A DNA stretch of 64,000 nt from positions 22,012 to 86,011 of the forward strand of contig SVGN01000009.1 of assembly GCA_015056315.1 (NCBI GenBank), read 5' to 3'. Each line of letters opens with the position of its first letter. Positions within the stretch are counted from its first letter, which is position 1. Below the pieces are notes generated by a model, which was given only the letters and a program-made list of their open reading frames with translations, had not been told where the DNA came from and did no database searches. Positions 1 through 9,416 of this stretch are shown here, piece after piece. Origin of the DNA: Clostridiales bacterium (GTDB lineage: Bacteria > Bacillota > Clostridia > Christensenellales > Aristaeellaceae). Position numbers and translations under genes: made by a program.

Positions 1-1
1 G

Positions 2-2089
2 TATTATAATGCCCACCACGCCGCTCACCCCGGCTGGGTCATTTACGGCAGCGAGACCTCCTCGCTGGTGTTCAGCCGCGGTATTTATCATTTCCCCCAG
101 AATACGGCCATCCTTTCGGACGAGGATCTGCAATGCTCCAGCCTTGGCAACAGCGCCACCAGCTGGGGTGCCAAGGATCTGCGCATCATGTTCACCGAGG
201 ATCTGAACACAGAGTATTCCCTGGGCCAGTTCGTCTGGACGGGCACCGACTACATCGGTGAACCCACGCCCTACCATACCCGCAACAGTTATTTCGGCTA
301 TGTGGATACGGCGGGCTTCCCCAAGGATGCCTTCTACACCTGCAAAGCCTTCTGGAACGCCGAGCCCATGGTGCACATTGGCGTGTACTGGGATTGGAAT
401 CCCGGCCAGGTGGTGGATGTGCCCGTTTCCAGCAACGGTGCGGCGGTGGAACTGTTCCTCAACGGTGTTTCCCTGGGCCGGGAGACGGTGGATCTGCACG
501 ACAAGGATCACTGCATCCCGGTGTGGCAGGTGCCCTATCAGCCCGGCGAGCTGACCGCCGTTGCCTATGATGCAGCCGGGCAGGAGATCGCCCGTACCAG
601 CCGCCGCAGCTTCGGCGACAGTGCTGCCATCGTGCTCCGGGCAGAGGACAGCTTCCTTCGTGCCGACGGGCAGGATATGGCCTTCGTGGAGATCTCCATG
701 ACCGATGCCGAGGGCAACCCGGTGGAGAATGCGGTGGATCGGGTGTTCGTCAACGTAAGCGGCCCCGGCCGCCTTGTGGGCATGGATAACGGCGACAGCA
801 CCGATACAGACCCCTACCAGACCCAGAGCAGAAGGCTGTTCAGCGGCAAGCTGCTGGCCATGGTGGCCTCCACCGGCGAATGCGGCCGGATCGTAGTGGA
901 GGTATCCTCCGAGGGCAAGGAGACCGCCCGCCTTACCCTTGAGGCGGTGGCTGCCGATATGGAGGAGGGCACCTCCTGCACCCTTTGCATGAAGGGCAGC
1001 GAAAAGCCTGCCGCAGATATCCCTGTGCGGCGCATCGGTCTCGTGCCCCGGGGCAGCCTGACCCTTACCCCCGAGAACCCCACCCTTACCGTGGATACCT
1101 GCCTGTACCCGGCGAATGCGCCGGCACAGCTCATCCAATTCCGGGTGCTGAACGCCGCCGGGATCGAGAGCCCCTGCGCTGCCATCGTGCAGGAGGGCAG
1201 CTCTGTGGTGGTGACCGGCAAGTTCGATGGGGAAGTGTATCTCCGTGCCACCTGCAACAACGGCTACGGTCATGCCCGCATCCTCTCCCAGCTGATGCTG
1301 AAGGTGGAGGGCATGGGCGCTTCCGTGCTGGATCCCTACAGCTTTGTGGCGGGTGGTCTGTACGACCTGAGCTACGGCGAGCTGGGTGCGGGCAATGAGC
1401 ATGGTGTCTCCTTTGCCCGGGATGGCGAAAGCATGGCTGGCTTCAGCAATGTGGATTTCGGCCTTGCCGGTTCCGACGAGATCACCCTGCCCATCTTCGC
1501 CCTCAGCGGCGATGAGTACATCATCGAAATGTGGCTGGGTCACCCCAAGAACGGCGGCGAAAAGCTGACCGACCTCAGCTACAAGAAGCCCAGCATCTGG
1601 AACGTGTACCAGCCGGAGACCTACAAGCTGCCCCGCCGCCTCTGCGGTATGCACGACCTGTGCTTCGTGCTGCACAACAAGGTGCATCTGGGCGGTTTCA
1701 GCTTCACCAAGCAGAGCCGTGCCTGGCAGCAGCTCTCTGCGCTGGCGGCAGATGCCCTCTACGGAGACAGCTTTGTGAAGACCGAGGAAGGTGTCACGGG
1801 CATTGGCAACAATGTGTCCTTCCTGTACAACGAGCTGGATCTCGAAGACCGGGAGCAGGTAACGCTGGTGATTGATGGCAGCACACCGCTCAGCGAGAAC
1901 CCCATCACCCTGCGTATGCAGTACGCCGATGGCGAGGAACGCACCGAGATGGTCACTTTCCGGGGCGAACCGGGCCGTGGCGAGCAGCGCTTCCCCCTTA
2001 AGGTGAAGAGCGGCGTTTGCAGCCTTACCTTTGTGTTCCTGCCCGGCAGCCATTTCGATTTCTATTCCTTCCGTTTCGAAAAGAACTGA
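2..2089 (+). CDS. Glycoside hydrolase family 2 protein (beta-galactosidase-like), C-terminal part
   Basis: The frame is open from base 2, so the gene starts upstream and only its last 695 residues are here. The first residues contain YGSETSS, the GH2 nucleophile region, with the glutamate encoded at bases 53-55. A DUF4982-like segment follows (WDWNPG, then VELFLNGVSLG, roughly bases 390-480), then an Ig/invasin-like segment beginning near LRADGQDMAFVEI at about 630. The last ~250 residues are a further beta-rich region I do not recognise. DUF4982-type GH2 enzymes hydrolyse terminal beta-galactosides or related sugars; the exact substrate cannot be read. Its stop is 11 bases before a strong hairpin. 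The neighbouring xylan genes suggest a role in plant polysaccharide breakdown. Confidence 0.85.
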   Translation, partial: YYNAHHAAHPGWVIYGSETSSLVFSRGIYHFPQNTAILSDEDLQCSSLGNSATSWGAKDLRIMFTEDLNTEYSLGQFVWTGTDYIGEPTPYHTRNSYFGYVDTAGFPKDAFYTCKAFWNAEPMVHIGVYWDWNPGQVVDVPVSSNGAAVELFLNGVSLGRETVDLHDKDHCIPVWQVPYQPGELTAVAYDAAGQEIARTSRRSFGDSAAIVLRAEDSFLRADGQDMAFVEISMTDAEGNPVENAVDRVFVNVSGPGRLVGMDNGDSTDTDPYQTQSRRLFSGKLLAMVASTGECGRIVVEVSSEGKETARLTLEAVAADMEEGTSCTLCMKGSEKPAADIPVRRIGLVPRGSLTLTPENPTLTVDTCLYPANAPAQLIQFRVLNAAGIESPCAAIVQEGSSVVVTGKFDGEVYLRATCNNGYGHARILSQLMLKVEGMGASVLDPYSFVAGGLYDLSYGELGAGNEHGVSFARDGESMAGFSNVDFGLAGSDEITLPIFALSGDEYIIEMWLGHPKNGGEKLTDLSYKKPSIWNVYQPETYKLPRRLCGMHDLCFVLHNKVHLGGFSFTKQSRAWQQLSALAADALYGDSFVKTEEGVTGIGNNVSFLYNELDLEDREQVTLVIDGSTPLSENPITLRMQYADGEERTEMVTFRGEPGRGEQRFPLKVKSGVCSLTFVFLPGSHFDFYSFRFEKN

Positions 2090-2100
2090 CCGATACACAA

Positions 2101-2131
2101 AACGCCCGGATCCTGTACGGATCCGGGCGTT
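2101..2131. terminator. Bidirectional intrinsic terminator between convergent glycosidase genes
   Basis: A perfect 13-bp stem (AACGCCCGGATCC and its complement) encloses a 5-base loop. On the minus strand it is followed by TTGTGTAT, on the plus strand by CTATAT. It sits between the convergent GH2 and GH67 genes and can serve both. Confidence 0.8.
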
Positions 2132-2146
2132 CTATATGCTTGCTTA

Positions 2147-3994
2147 TCAGTGATAGATCTTCCGGCCCTTGGCATCCTCTACGCCGGAGAGACGGCAGAA
2201 ATAGTTGTTGACGATATCGCACCAGTTGCGGGCGTTGATCAGCTGGCGCTCCATGCGCTCGTCCGCCACCTCGCGGTCGGGGGAGGGCAGGGGCAGCTCC
2301 TTGAGCACCTGCGCCATCTGCTTTACTTCCTCGTAGCCCTCGAAGTGGTCGTCGTAGATGCGCTGGATCAGCGTACGGCCATCGGAGAGCACATCCTCGT
2401 AGCGCAGGTAGTGGAAGAAGAGCTTCAGCTCATCGGGGCAGGTGGCAAGATCGCTGTAGAAGTTTTTCCATTCCTCCGGGTACTGGCAGGCATAGCCGGT
2501 GCCGTTCTCGGTGCGGTCGATGCCCACACCGTTGCGGTCTGCACGGATATAGCAGCCCCAGGCGGCGTACTCGTAGCCCTCCGGGTTGGGGCCGTAGTGA
2601 TGGTTGGGGTTCACCATCCAGCAGATGCCCAGGGGAGCGGTGTACTTCTCATAAGTACGGCGGCTGCCCATGAGCAGCTTGGTAAGCTTATCCTCGTTGG
2701 CGCTGTCGAAACGGTAGGTCAGCCTGGCCCAGAAGCGTACCGCCTCCTCCGGATCGGTGGAGGGATCCCAGGCAAAGAGACCGTAGCTGAACAGGTTTAC
2801 AGCCGCAAAGGGGTGGCCGGTGTAGTTCTCATCCCGGCCCAGATTGGTCACCGCAGCGATGGACATCACCTTCTCTGGGGGCAGCTGCTCAAACAGCTCC
2901 TTCCACATGGGCGGCATGGTGTAGATATCGATCTGCTGACCGGTGTACTCCTGCGCCAGCTGCAATTCCAGCGCAAGGTTGGTTTTGGGCATGGCGTAGA
3001 ACTGGGGAGAGACGGGCTCCCTCACCTGGAAGTCGAAGGGGCCGTGCTTTATCTGCAGGATCACATTGCTTTCGAAGGTGCCGTCCAGGTAGGCATAGTG
3101 CTGGTGAGCGGCCATGGGGCGGTCGGTGGTGTAGTCGCGCCAATCCTGCTGGCAGTTGTACACAAAGCAGCGCCAGACCAGCATGCCGCCGTGGGGCTTC
3201 AGCGCCCGGGCCAGCATGTTGGCACCGTCCGCGTGGTTACGGCCATAGGTGAAGGGGCCGGGGCGATGCTCGCTGTCGGCCTTGACCAGGAAGCCTGCCA
3301 GATCGGGGATGTACTTGTACACCAGCGCGGTCTGCTGCATCCACCAGGCCTGCACATCGGCATCCAGCGGGTCGGCCGTGCCGATGCCGTGGCGCATGGG
3401 GTGAGCATAGTCGATGGAGAACATCAGCCGGATGCCGAAGGGCCGCACCAGCGCTGCCAGCTCGGCCGCCTGGGGCAGCCACTCCTCCTCGATCAGCTTA
3501 TGGGCGGGGTTGCGCACGTTCACATTGTTGATGCACAGCACGTTGAGGCCTACAGAAGCCAGCATGCGGGCCAACTGACGGATGCGGGCGGGCTCGTAAG
3601 CCAGCTTGCCGCCTTCAAAAAACAGGCTGCGCCCGGAATAGCCGCGCTCGATGTCGCCATCCGCATTATCCCAGCAGTTGAGCATACGCAGGCCGTAGAA
3701 AGGCTTCTGCAGCCCGGTGGGGCAGGGCATGGAGGCGTTCAGAGCCATCAGCAGGCGGTACACGCCGTAGAGCACACCGGTCTCGCCGCCGGTAACGGTA
3801 TATACGTTACCTTCGTTTTTGATCTCCCAGCTCTCACCAAGGCCGGGGTCTACAGAAAGAGAGACCTGAGGTGCATCGGCCATAGCGGCCAGACCGGCAG
3901 CCAGCTCTGCCTGGGCAGTCTGGGCGGGCGTATCACAATCAACAGGGGTTTTCAGAAAGGGGAGCCATGTAAAATGCTTCACGGGATCGTTCAT
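2147..3994 (-). CDS. aguA: Alpha-glucuronidase, GH67
   Basis: A 615-residue protein that should release (4-O-methyl)glucuronic acid from xylo-oligosaccharides. GH67 landmarks are present in order: an N-terminal domain with GGETGVLYGVYRLL (69-82), the barrel start ERGYSGRSLFF (116-126), GFLVKADSEHRPGP with the proposed acid E242, and LDGTFESNV and FQVREPVSP, which hold the carboxylates D304 and E326. By comparison with characterised enzymes these are the catalytic set. It is somewhat shorter than the usual ~670-700 residues. There is no signal peptide, so the enzyme acts on imported oligosaccharides. The start is chosen at ATG 3994, behind GGAAGGA; the open frame upstream has no ribosome binding site. 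The GH39 xylosidase diverges nearby. Confidence 0.9.
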   Translation of the reverse strand: MNDPVKHFTWLPFLKTPVDCDTPAQTAQAELAAGLAAMADAPQVSLSVDPGLGESWEIKNEGNVYTVTGGETGVLYGVYRLLMALNASMPCPTGLQKPFYGLRMLNCWDNADGDIERGYSGRSLFFEGGKLAYEPARIRQLARMLASVGLNVLCINNVNVRNPAHKLIEEEWLPQAAELAALVRPFGIRLMFSIDYAHPMRHGIGTADPLDADVQAWWMQQTALVYKYIPDLAGFLVKADSEHRPGPFTYGRNHADGANMLARALKPHGGMLVWRCFVYNCQQDWRDYTTDRPMAAHQHYAYLDGTFESNVILQIKHGPFDFQVREPVSPQFYAMPKTNLALELQLAQEYTGQQIDIYTMPPMWKELFEQLPPEKVMSIAAVTNLGRDENYTGHPFAAVNLFSYGLFAWDPSTDPEEAVRFWARLTYRFDSANEDKLTKLLMGSRRTYEKYTAPLGICWMVNPNHHYGPNPEGYEYAAWGCYIRADRNGVGIDRTENGTGYACQYPEEWKNFYSDLATCPDELKLFFHYLRYEDVLSDGRTLIQRIYDDHFEGYEEVKQMAQVLKELPLPSPDREVADERMERQLINARNWCDIVNNYFCRLSGVEDAKGRKIYH

Positions 3995-4028
3995 GGGTAT
4001 CGTTCCTTCCGGTGAAAAACTTCGGCAT

Positions 4029-4058
4029 ATTATACCATGATAAAAAGGCGGGGAGCAA
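4029..4058 (-). promoter_or_regulatory. Promoter of the GH67 gene
   Basis: Read on the minus strand: TTGCTC (4053-4058), 18-base spacer, TATAAT (4029-4034), about 35 bases upstream of the ATG at 3994. Confidence 0.6.
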
Positions 4059-4131
4059 TAGAACACCGGGTGTATACAGGGGTGTTTTTGCCCGCAGATG
4101 GTGCAGAATTCTATGCAAAATATGCAAATTA

Positions 4132-4151
4132 ACAAAGTTACGAAATTTTGT
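4132..4151. promoter_or_regulatory. Imperfect 20-bp palindrome, possible operator of the xylan genes
   Basis: ACAAAGTTACGAAATTTTGT is self-complementary at 8 of 10 positions per arm. It lies in the AT-rich 240-base gap between the divergent GH67 and MBL/GH39 genes, where a sugar-responsive repressor would be expected to bind. Two ATGCAAA copies stand just upstream. No regulator gene is adjacent, so the role is inference. Confidence 0.35.
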
Positions 4152-4235
4152 TGCAAAACAAAAGGGAAACAGCCTCCGTTTGTCGAAAAAGGAAGGGCGA
4201 ACCAACAGGCAAGTATGCAGATCGGAGGCGCTGTC

Positions 4236-5021
4236 ATGGCCATTACGGTACACCCGGTGCTGCCGGGCGTTTATCATCTTTCAGATCAAATGGGTGTTTG
4301 CCAGACCCTGCTGGTAGGCGAGCGGGAAGCTCTGCTGGTGGATGCAGGCTACGGCTTGGAGGATCTCCGGCCCGTTATTGCCCGGATCACTCAGCTGCCG
4401 TACCGGCTCATCCTCACCCACGGCCACCACGACCATGTGCTGGGGGCCCGCTGGTTCCCGGAGTGCTACATGTTCCCCGAAGACCGGGAGGATTTTGCCG
4501 AGTACACTGCCGCCCCCACCCGTAAGCGCATCTTGGCCTCTGCCAAAAACAACGGTCTTGCGGTGGACGAGGAAGCATATCTTTCTGCAGCCATTCCCGA
4601 GCCCAGGCCCCTTTCGGAGCAGACCATCGATCTGGGCGGCCTTACGGCGCAGATCATCCACGTGCCTGCCCACACCCCCGGCTCCTGCGTTGTCTATGTA
4701 AAGGAGCGGCAGCTGCTGCTCACCGCAGACGATTGGAACCCCTGCACCTGGGCATTCTTCCCCAAGGCACTGCCTGCGCAGGTATTCCGCAGCAATGTGA
4801 CCAAGCTCTTTTCCCTGCCCTTCGAGAATGTGCTCTGCTCCCACCGCCCCTCCCTGTACCCCCGGGCGGCCATGCAGGCGTTCTTCGACGGCATCACCGA
4901 TGAGGCCCTCAAGACTGCCCCCCGGGTGATCATCGGCGGCTGGGAGCATACCAACACCCACGAAGCCACACCCGCAGAGGGGCAGGTCTTCGTGTTCGAC
5001 TACGATAAACTTCAGCTGTAA
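4236..5021 (+). CDS. Metallo-beta-lactamase-fold hydrolase
   Basis: A 261-residue cytoplasmic protein of the MBL superfamily. The zinc-binding HxHxDH motif is HGHHDH at residues 62-67, followed by a further histidine in PAHTPGS and an aspartate in LTADDWNP, the usual second-metal ligands. Such proteins hydrolyse esters, lactones or thioesters; the substrate is unknown. ATG 4236 is preceded by CGGAGG with 7 bases of spacing, which excludes the upstream in-frame ATG at 4098. It ends 19 bases before the GH39 gene and is almost certainly cotranscribed with it, so a lactone or ester derived from xylan sugars is a reasonable guess and no more. Confidence 0.8.
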   Translation: MAITVHPVLPGVYHLSDQMGVCQTLLVGEREALLVDAGYGLEDLRPVIARITQLPYRLILTHGHHDHVLGARWFPECYMFPEDREDFAEYTAAPTRKRILASAKNNGLAVDEEAYLSAAIPEPRPLSEQTIDLGGLTAQIIHVPAHTPGSCVVYVKERQLLLTADDWNPCTWAFFPKALPAQVFRSNVTKLFSLPFENVLCSHRPSLYPRAAMQAFFDGITDEALKTAPRVIIGGWEHTNTHEATPAEGQVFVFDYDKLQL

Positions 5022-5040
5022 ACCAGGAGGAGAAGGAACC

Positions 5041-6546
5041 ATGCGTAAGCAAATCAACATCACCCCGGAAAGCAAAGCCATCTTCAACAACAATGCCGAT
5101 TACTGCGTAGGCACCGGCCGTATGGGCCTTGCCATGCAGGAGGAATACCAGAAGCAGCTCCAGCTGGCGCAGGAGCTGGCAGGCTTCCGCTACATCCGCG
5201 GTCATGGCCTGTTCTGCGAGGATATGAGCATCTACCAGACCGTGCCGGATGGCAAGGGCGGCTGGAAGTTCGGCGGCTATTGCTTCACCTATCTGGATCG
5301 TGTGGTGGACAGCTATCTGGAAAAAGGCATCCGCCCCTTTATCGAGCTGGGCTTCATGCCCGGCGCCATCGCCAGCGGCACCCAGACCATTTTCTACTGG
5401 AAGGGCAACACCACGCCTCCCGCCAACGATCAGGATTGGATCGATCTGGTACAGGCCACCCTGCGCCACCTGATCGACCGCTACGGCTACGACGAGGTGG
5501 TCACCTGGCCCTGCGAGGTCTGGAACGAGCCCAATCTGCCCGGCTTCTGGGAGAATGCGGATAAGGACAAGTATCTGCACCTTTACGAGATCACCGCGCC
5601 TGCGGTCAAGGCTGTGCTGCCGGAGATGAAGGTGGGCGGCCCCACTGTTTGCGGCGGCGAGACCACACCCGGCTGGATCACCGATTTCCTCACCTTCTGC
5701 CGCGATAAGAAGCTGCCGCTGGATATGGTCACCCGCCACCTGTACATGGGCAACAGCCCCGAGCGCAAGGGCCGCTACATGTATCATACCATGCGCACCG
5801 TGGACAGCATCATCGAGGAGGCCGAGGGCACCCGCGCCATTATCGACAGCTTCCCCGAGTACAAGGGCATGGAGCTGCACATTACCGAGTTCAACACCTC
5901 CTACAACCCCTTCTGTCCCATCCACGATACCAACCTGAACGCGGTGCTCACCGCAGGGCTGCTCTCCCGTCTGGGCGATACCTGCGCCTCCTACTCCTAC
6001 TGGACCTTCGGCGATGTGTTCGAGGAGGGCGGCGTACCGCCCCGCCCCTTCCACGGCGGCTTCGGCATGATCGCCAACCAGCTCATCATCAAGCCCACCA
6101 TGTGGACGTTCGCTTTCTTCAACAGCCTGAAGGGCGAGCCCGTCTACCGGGATGAGAACATGGTGCTGGTGCGCCGCAAGGATGGCAGCTATCAGGGCGT
6201 GGCCTGGAACATCTGCCAGGAGAACCGGGATGCTGTTACCCTGGAGGTCTCTCTGCCCACCGGTGGCAAGCAAGTGGTGATGCAGCGCATCGTGGATGAG
6301 GAATGCTGCAACCCCCTCAAGGTATGGCACGAGATGGGCGAGCCCGCCTCCCTTACCAAGGAGCAGCTCTCCTTCCTGAAGGATGCCGCCAACCCCCTGT
6401 GCAAGAGCGAGAGCATCTGCGGCGATGCAGGGGTCTCTTTCAAGCTGGAGCTGAAGCAGAATGCCCTGGTGCAGTTCACCGTTACCAAGGCAGAAGGCCA
6501 GCCCGACGAAGGCTACGACTACCAGTGGTATGTGGAGCATGCCTGA
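5041..6546 (+). CDS. xynB: Beta-xylosidase, GH39
   Basis: A 501-residue intracellular glycosidase that cleaves xylose from the non-reducing end of xylo-oligosaccharides. The N-terminal GTGRMGLAMQEEY and FRYIRGHGLF segments are typical of GH39 xylosidases. The acid/base is E163 in CEVWNEPNLPGFW and the nucleophile is E283 in ELHITEFNTSYN. After the barrel comes a small beta domain. The length matches the family (about 500). A strong AGGAGG leads the ATG. It forms an operon with the MBL-fold gene upstream and complements the divergent GH67 enzyme, which removes glucuronic acid from the same oligosaccharides. Confidence 0.92.
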   Translation: MRKQINITPESKAIFNNNADYCVGTGRMGLAMQEEYQKQLQLAQELAGFRYIRGHGLFCEDMSIYQTVPDGKGGWKFGGYCFTYLDRVVDSYLEKGIRPFIELGFMPGAIASGTQTIFYWKGNTTPPANDQDWIDLVQATLRHLIDRYGYDEVVTWPCEVWNEPNLPGFWENADKDKYLHLYEITAPAVKAVLPEMKVGGPTVCGGETTPGWITDFLTFCRDKKLPLDMVTRHLYMGNSPERKGRYMYHTMRTVDSIIEEAEGTRAIIDSFPEYKGMELHITEFNTSYNPFCPIHDTNLNAVLTAGLLSRLGDTCASYSYWTFGDVFEEGGVPPRPFHGGFGMIANQLIIKPTMWTFAFFNSLKGEPVYRDENMVLVRRKDGSYQGVAWNICQENRDAVTLEVSLPTGGKQVVMQRIVDEECCNPLKVWHEMGEPASLTKEQLSFLKDAANPLCKSESICGDAGVSFKLELKQNALVQFTVTKAEGQPDEGYDYQWYVEHA

Positions 6547-6560
6547 GGCAACATGATAAA

Positions 6561-6590
6561 GAACCGCCCTCCGAAAACGGAGGGCGGTTC
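6561..6590. terminator. Bidirectional terminator between GH39 and SDR genes
   Basis: A perfect 13-bp stem GAACCGCCCTCCG with an AAAA loop lies between convergent stops. The flanks are only moderately T-rich on either strand. Confidence 0.7.
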
Positions 6591-6604
6591 CATTATATCG
6601 TTGC

Positions 6605-7321
6605 TTACCAGGGATATGCTTCGCCGGAGTAGGTTACAAAGATGGGGCCTTCCTTGTCGTGGCGCTTCTCTTCGAACATCAGGCGCATGGTCTCCGCGTG
6701 CTCGTAGGGGTCGAAGGGGGCTTTGGCATTGCCCGGGTTGGTACGCATCCAGCCGGGATGTACGCAGATGATGTTCATCTTTGGGTCATCCTTGAACTTG
6801 TTGTGCAGGGTCTTGGTGGCCATGTTCAGCGCCGCCTTGGCCATGCCGTAATCGATGTAGGTGGAGCGGTAGCAGGCGCCGATACTGCCCGCCTCGGAGG
6901 AGATGTTCACGATAAGGGCGGTGCCTTCGCTCTTTTTCAGCAGCGGCAAAAAGGCCTTGATCACACGCAGGGGGCCAACGGTGGCCACATTCAGCGCAGG
7001 CATCACCGTATCCAGGTCGAACTCCTCCAGCTCCTTGTTGGTATCGGGGGAGGTGGTAACGGCGTTGTTGATGATCAGGTCAAGGCAGGGCACCAGCCGG
7101 GCCGCCTCTTCTGCCGCTGCATTCACCGATCCGGTGCTGCCGATATCCATCGTAAGGATGTGCAGGGTCTCCGGGTAGCCCTCCCGCAGCTGCTCCAGCG
7201 CTTCGGAGGGCTTGCGTACACAGGCGAACACCGTATCCCCCTGCTCCAGGTAGCGGCGCACAAAGTTGAAGCCCAGCGCCATTTCTCTGCCGGTACCGGT
7301 AATGAGTACATTCTGCTTCAT
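6605..7321 (-). CDS. Short-chain dehydrogenase/reductase (SDR)
   Basis: A 238-residue NAD(P)-dependent oxidoreductase. The N-terminus VLITGTGREMALG is a variant of the TGxxxGxG cofactor loop; NNA (85-87), a serine pair at 141-142 and Y158-x3-K162 complete the SDR active site. The loop lacks one of the usual glycines, so cofactor binding may differ a little. The substrate is unknown. The ATG has AAAGGAG 10 bases upstream. It starts 22 bases after the ABC exporter stop and is probably the second gene of that transcript. Confidence 0.85.
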   Translation of the reverse strand: MKQNVLITGTGREMALGFNFVRRYLEQGDTVFACVRKPSEALEQLREGYPETLHILTMDIGSTGSVNAAAEEAARLVPCLDLIINNAVTTSPDTNKELEEFDLDTVMPALNVATVGPLRVIKAFLPLLKKSEGTALIVNISSEAGSIGACYRSTYIDYGMAKAALNMATKTLHNKFKDDPKMNIICVHPGWMRTNPGNAKAPFDPYEHAETMRLMFEEKRHDKEGPIFVTYSGEAYPW

Positions 7322-7343
7322 AGGTATACGCTCCTTTCAAAGC

Positions 7344-9197
7344 TCAGCTTTCATCATTCTCCAGCATATCCAGCGCCTCCAGCATTTTGCCGAACTGGGT
7401 ATCGAACAGCTTCTTGTATACGCCGTTCTTTTCCAGCAGCTCCTCATGCTTGCCGCTTTCGGCGATCACACCATCCGACAGGGCCAGGATGCGGTCTGCC
7501 GCCATGATGGTGGAGAGCCGGTGGGCGATCACGATGCTGGTGCGGCCCTTCATAACGGTCTCCAACGCGTTCTGGATGGCGCTTTCGGAGATGGAGTCCA
7601 GCGCGGAGGTGGCCTCATCCAGAATGAGGATCTTGGGATCCTTCAAAATGACGCGGGCAATGGAGATGCGCTGCTTTTCGCCGCCGGAGAGCTTCAGGCC
7701 GCGGTTGCCCACGGGGGTATCGTAGCCCTCGGGCTGGGCAGCGATGAAGTCGTGGATGGAGGCGGCTTTGCAGGCTTCGATCAGCTCTTCTTCGGTGGCA
7801 TCGCCCTTGGCGTAGAGCAGGTTCTCCCGGATGGTACCGTTAAACAGGTACGTATCCTGCGAGACCACGCCGATCTGGCTGCGCAGGTAGGTCAGGTCGT
7901 ATTTGCGCACATCCACTCCGGCGATGGAGACTGAGCCGCCCCACACATCATACAACCGGGGGATGAAGTTGATAATGGTGCTCTTGCCGCTGCCGGAGGG
8001 GCCAACGATGGCCACCATCTGCCCCGGCTCCACCGTAAAGTGGATGTCGTGCAGCAGCTCCTGGTCGGGCAGATAGCCGAAGCGTACATGGTCAAAAACA
8101 ATGCTGCCGCCCTCTACATCCGGCTTTACCGCATCCTCGGGGGAGGCGATATCGATCTTGCGGTCGAAATAGTCGAAAATTCGGGTAAACAGCGCAAGGC
8201 TGCGGGTAAAATCCACCTGGATGTTCAGCAGCGATTCCACAGGCCGGTACAGCCGGTTCACCAGTGCCACCATAGCGGTGATGGTACCCACCGTAAGCGC
8301 GGTATCGATCTTGCGGATCAGCAGGAAGCCGCCTGCAAAGTAGATCAGCAGGGGGCCGATCTGGGTAAAGATGCCCATCAGTAGCCAGAACCAGCGGCCG
8401 CTCAGCTGCTCCCGGAGGGCCAGCTTGGTCACTTCGCCGTTGGCCTTTTCGAACTTCTGGTACTCGGTATCCTCACGGGTAAAGAGCTTGGTGAGCATGG
8501 AGCCGCTCACGCTCAGTGTTTCGTTGATCAGCTGGTTCAGCTCATCGTGCTTCTCCTGGCTCTCGCTGAGCAGCTTCCAGCGGCTGCGGCCTGCGGAACG
8601 GGTGGGCAGGATCAGCAGCGGGATCACGCACACGCCCACGATGGCCATTTTCCAGTTCATGCCGAACAGTGCGCACAGGGTGGTGATCACCGTTGCAATG
8701 TTGCTGAGTATGCTGCTCAGCGTGCCGGAAATAACGGAGGAAACACCGCTCACATCGGTGTTCATGCGGGTGATGATATCGCCCTGGCGTTCGCTGGTGA
8801 AGAAGGCGTGGCTCATCTGCTGCAGATGACGGTACATCTGGTTCTTCATATCAAAAATGATGTGCTGGGAGATCCACGCATTCAGATAGGTGGTCAGCAG
8901 CGATACGCCCTGAGAGGCGAAGGTGGTGATCAGCGCCGCCAGGAGCAGCTTGATGAGCAGCTTCATATCCTCGCCCACCAGCGCCTGATCCACGATGCGC
9001 CCGGTAATGATGCTGGGCAGCAGCCCCAGCACCGCAGAGACCAGTATGGTGGCAAAAACCATCAGGAATTTGGCCCAGTAGGGGGTAAGGTAGGAAAGGA
9101 TCCGCTTGAGCAGATCGCCGGTCACTTTTGGCATGTTTGCCTTCTCTTCGTCGGTCAGAAAGCCCCTCGGGCCCATGGGGCCGTTCATTCGTGCCAT
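7344..9197 (-). CDS. ABC transporter, fused membrane and ATPase domains (exporter type)
   Basis: A 617-residue half-transporter of the MsbA/LmrA exporter type. The membrane domain covers roughly residues 30-330 with six helices. The nucleotide-binding domain follows, with Walker A GPSGSGKST, signature LSGGEKQR, Walker B ILILDEATSAL and switch histidine in VIAHRLST. Such proteins work as dimers exporting lipids, peptides or drugs; this one has its own ATPase and may be a homodimer, since no partner is adjacent. The start at 9197 follows AAAGGA; the long open frame upstream is antisense to a methyltransferase gene and is not coding. The N-terminus MARMNGPMGPRG is Gly/Met-rich. Confidence 0.88.
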   Translation of the reverse strand: MARMNGPMGPRGFLTDEEKANMPKVTGDLLKRILSYLTPYWAKFLMVFATILVSAVLGLLPSIITGRIVDQALVGEDMKLLIKLLLAALITTFASQGVSLLTTYLNAWISQHIIFDMKNQMYRHLQQMSHAFFTSERQGDIITRMNTDVSGVSSVISGTLSSILSNIATVITTLCALFGMNWKMAIVGVCVIPLLILPTRSAGRSRWKLLSESQEKHDELNQLINETLSVSGSMLTKLFTREDTEYQKFEKANGEVTKLALREQLSGRWFWLLMGIFTQIGPLLIYFAGGFLLIRKIDTALTVGTITAMVALVNRLYRPVESLLNIQVDFTRSLALFTRIFDYFDRKIDIASPEDAVKPDVEGGSIVFDHVRFGYLPDQELLHDIHFTVEPGQMVAIVGPSGSGKSTIINFIPRLYDVWGGSVSIAGVDVRKYDLTYLRSQIGVVSQDTYLFNGTIRENLLYAKGDATEEELIEACKAASIHDFIAAQPEGYDTPVGNRGLKLSGGEKQRISIARVILKDPKILILDEATSALDSISESAIQNALETVMKGRTSIVIAHRLSTIMAADRILALSDGVIAESGKHEELLEKNGVYKKLFDTQFGKMLEALDMLENDES

Positions 9198-9263
9198 GGT
9201 CTTCGTTCCTTTCGTATGTAGCTTTTGGGTCGTATACGGCATTTGATGTATGGTTCGGTTGTA

Positions 9264-9292
9264 AGTATAGCACCCACGATTTGATTGCGCAA
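9264..9292 (-). promoter_or_regulatory. Promoter of the ABC exporter-SDR operon
   Basis: Minus strand: TTGCGC (9287-9292), 17 bases, TATACT (9264-9269). Confidence 0.6.
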
Positions 9293-9347
9293 TAAGCATC
9301 CGCAAATAACAGCTCACAAACCGCCCGCCCCCGCAGCCCTGCCGAGG

Positions 9348-9376
9348 TTGTGTACAGAGCCCTTGTATGCTACAAT
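9348..9376 (+). promoter_or_regulatory. Promoter of the methyltransferase gene
   Basis: TTGTGT (9348-9353), 17 bases, TACAAT (9371-9376) with an extended TGC before the -10 box. Confidence 0.6.
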
Positions 9377-9416
9377 AGCAAAAGCACGATCCTCTCCTGC
9401 GAAAGGGGCAATGCCC

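Noticed and set aside
2150..4015. A 621-codon plus-strand frame opposite the GH67 gene
   Set aside because: Antisense to a certain glycosidase, with no protein-like motif.
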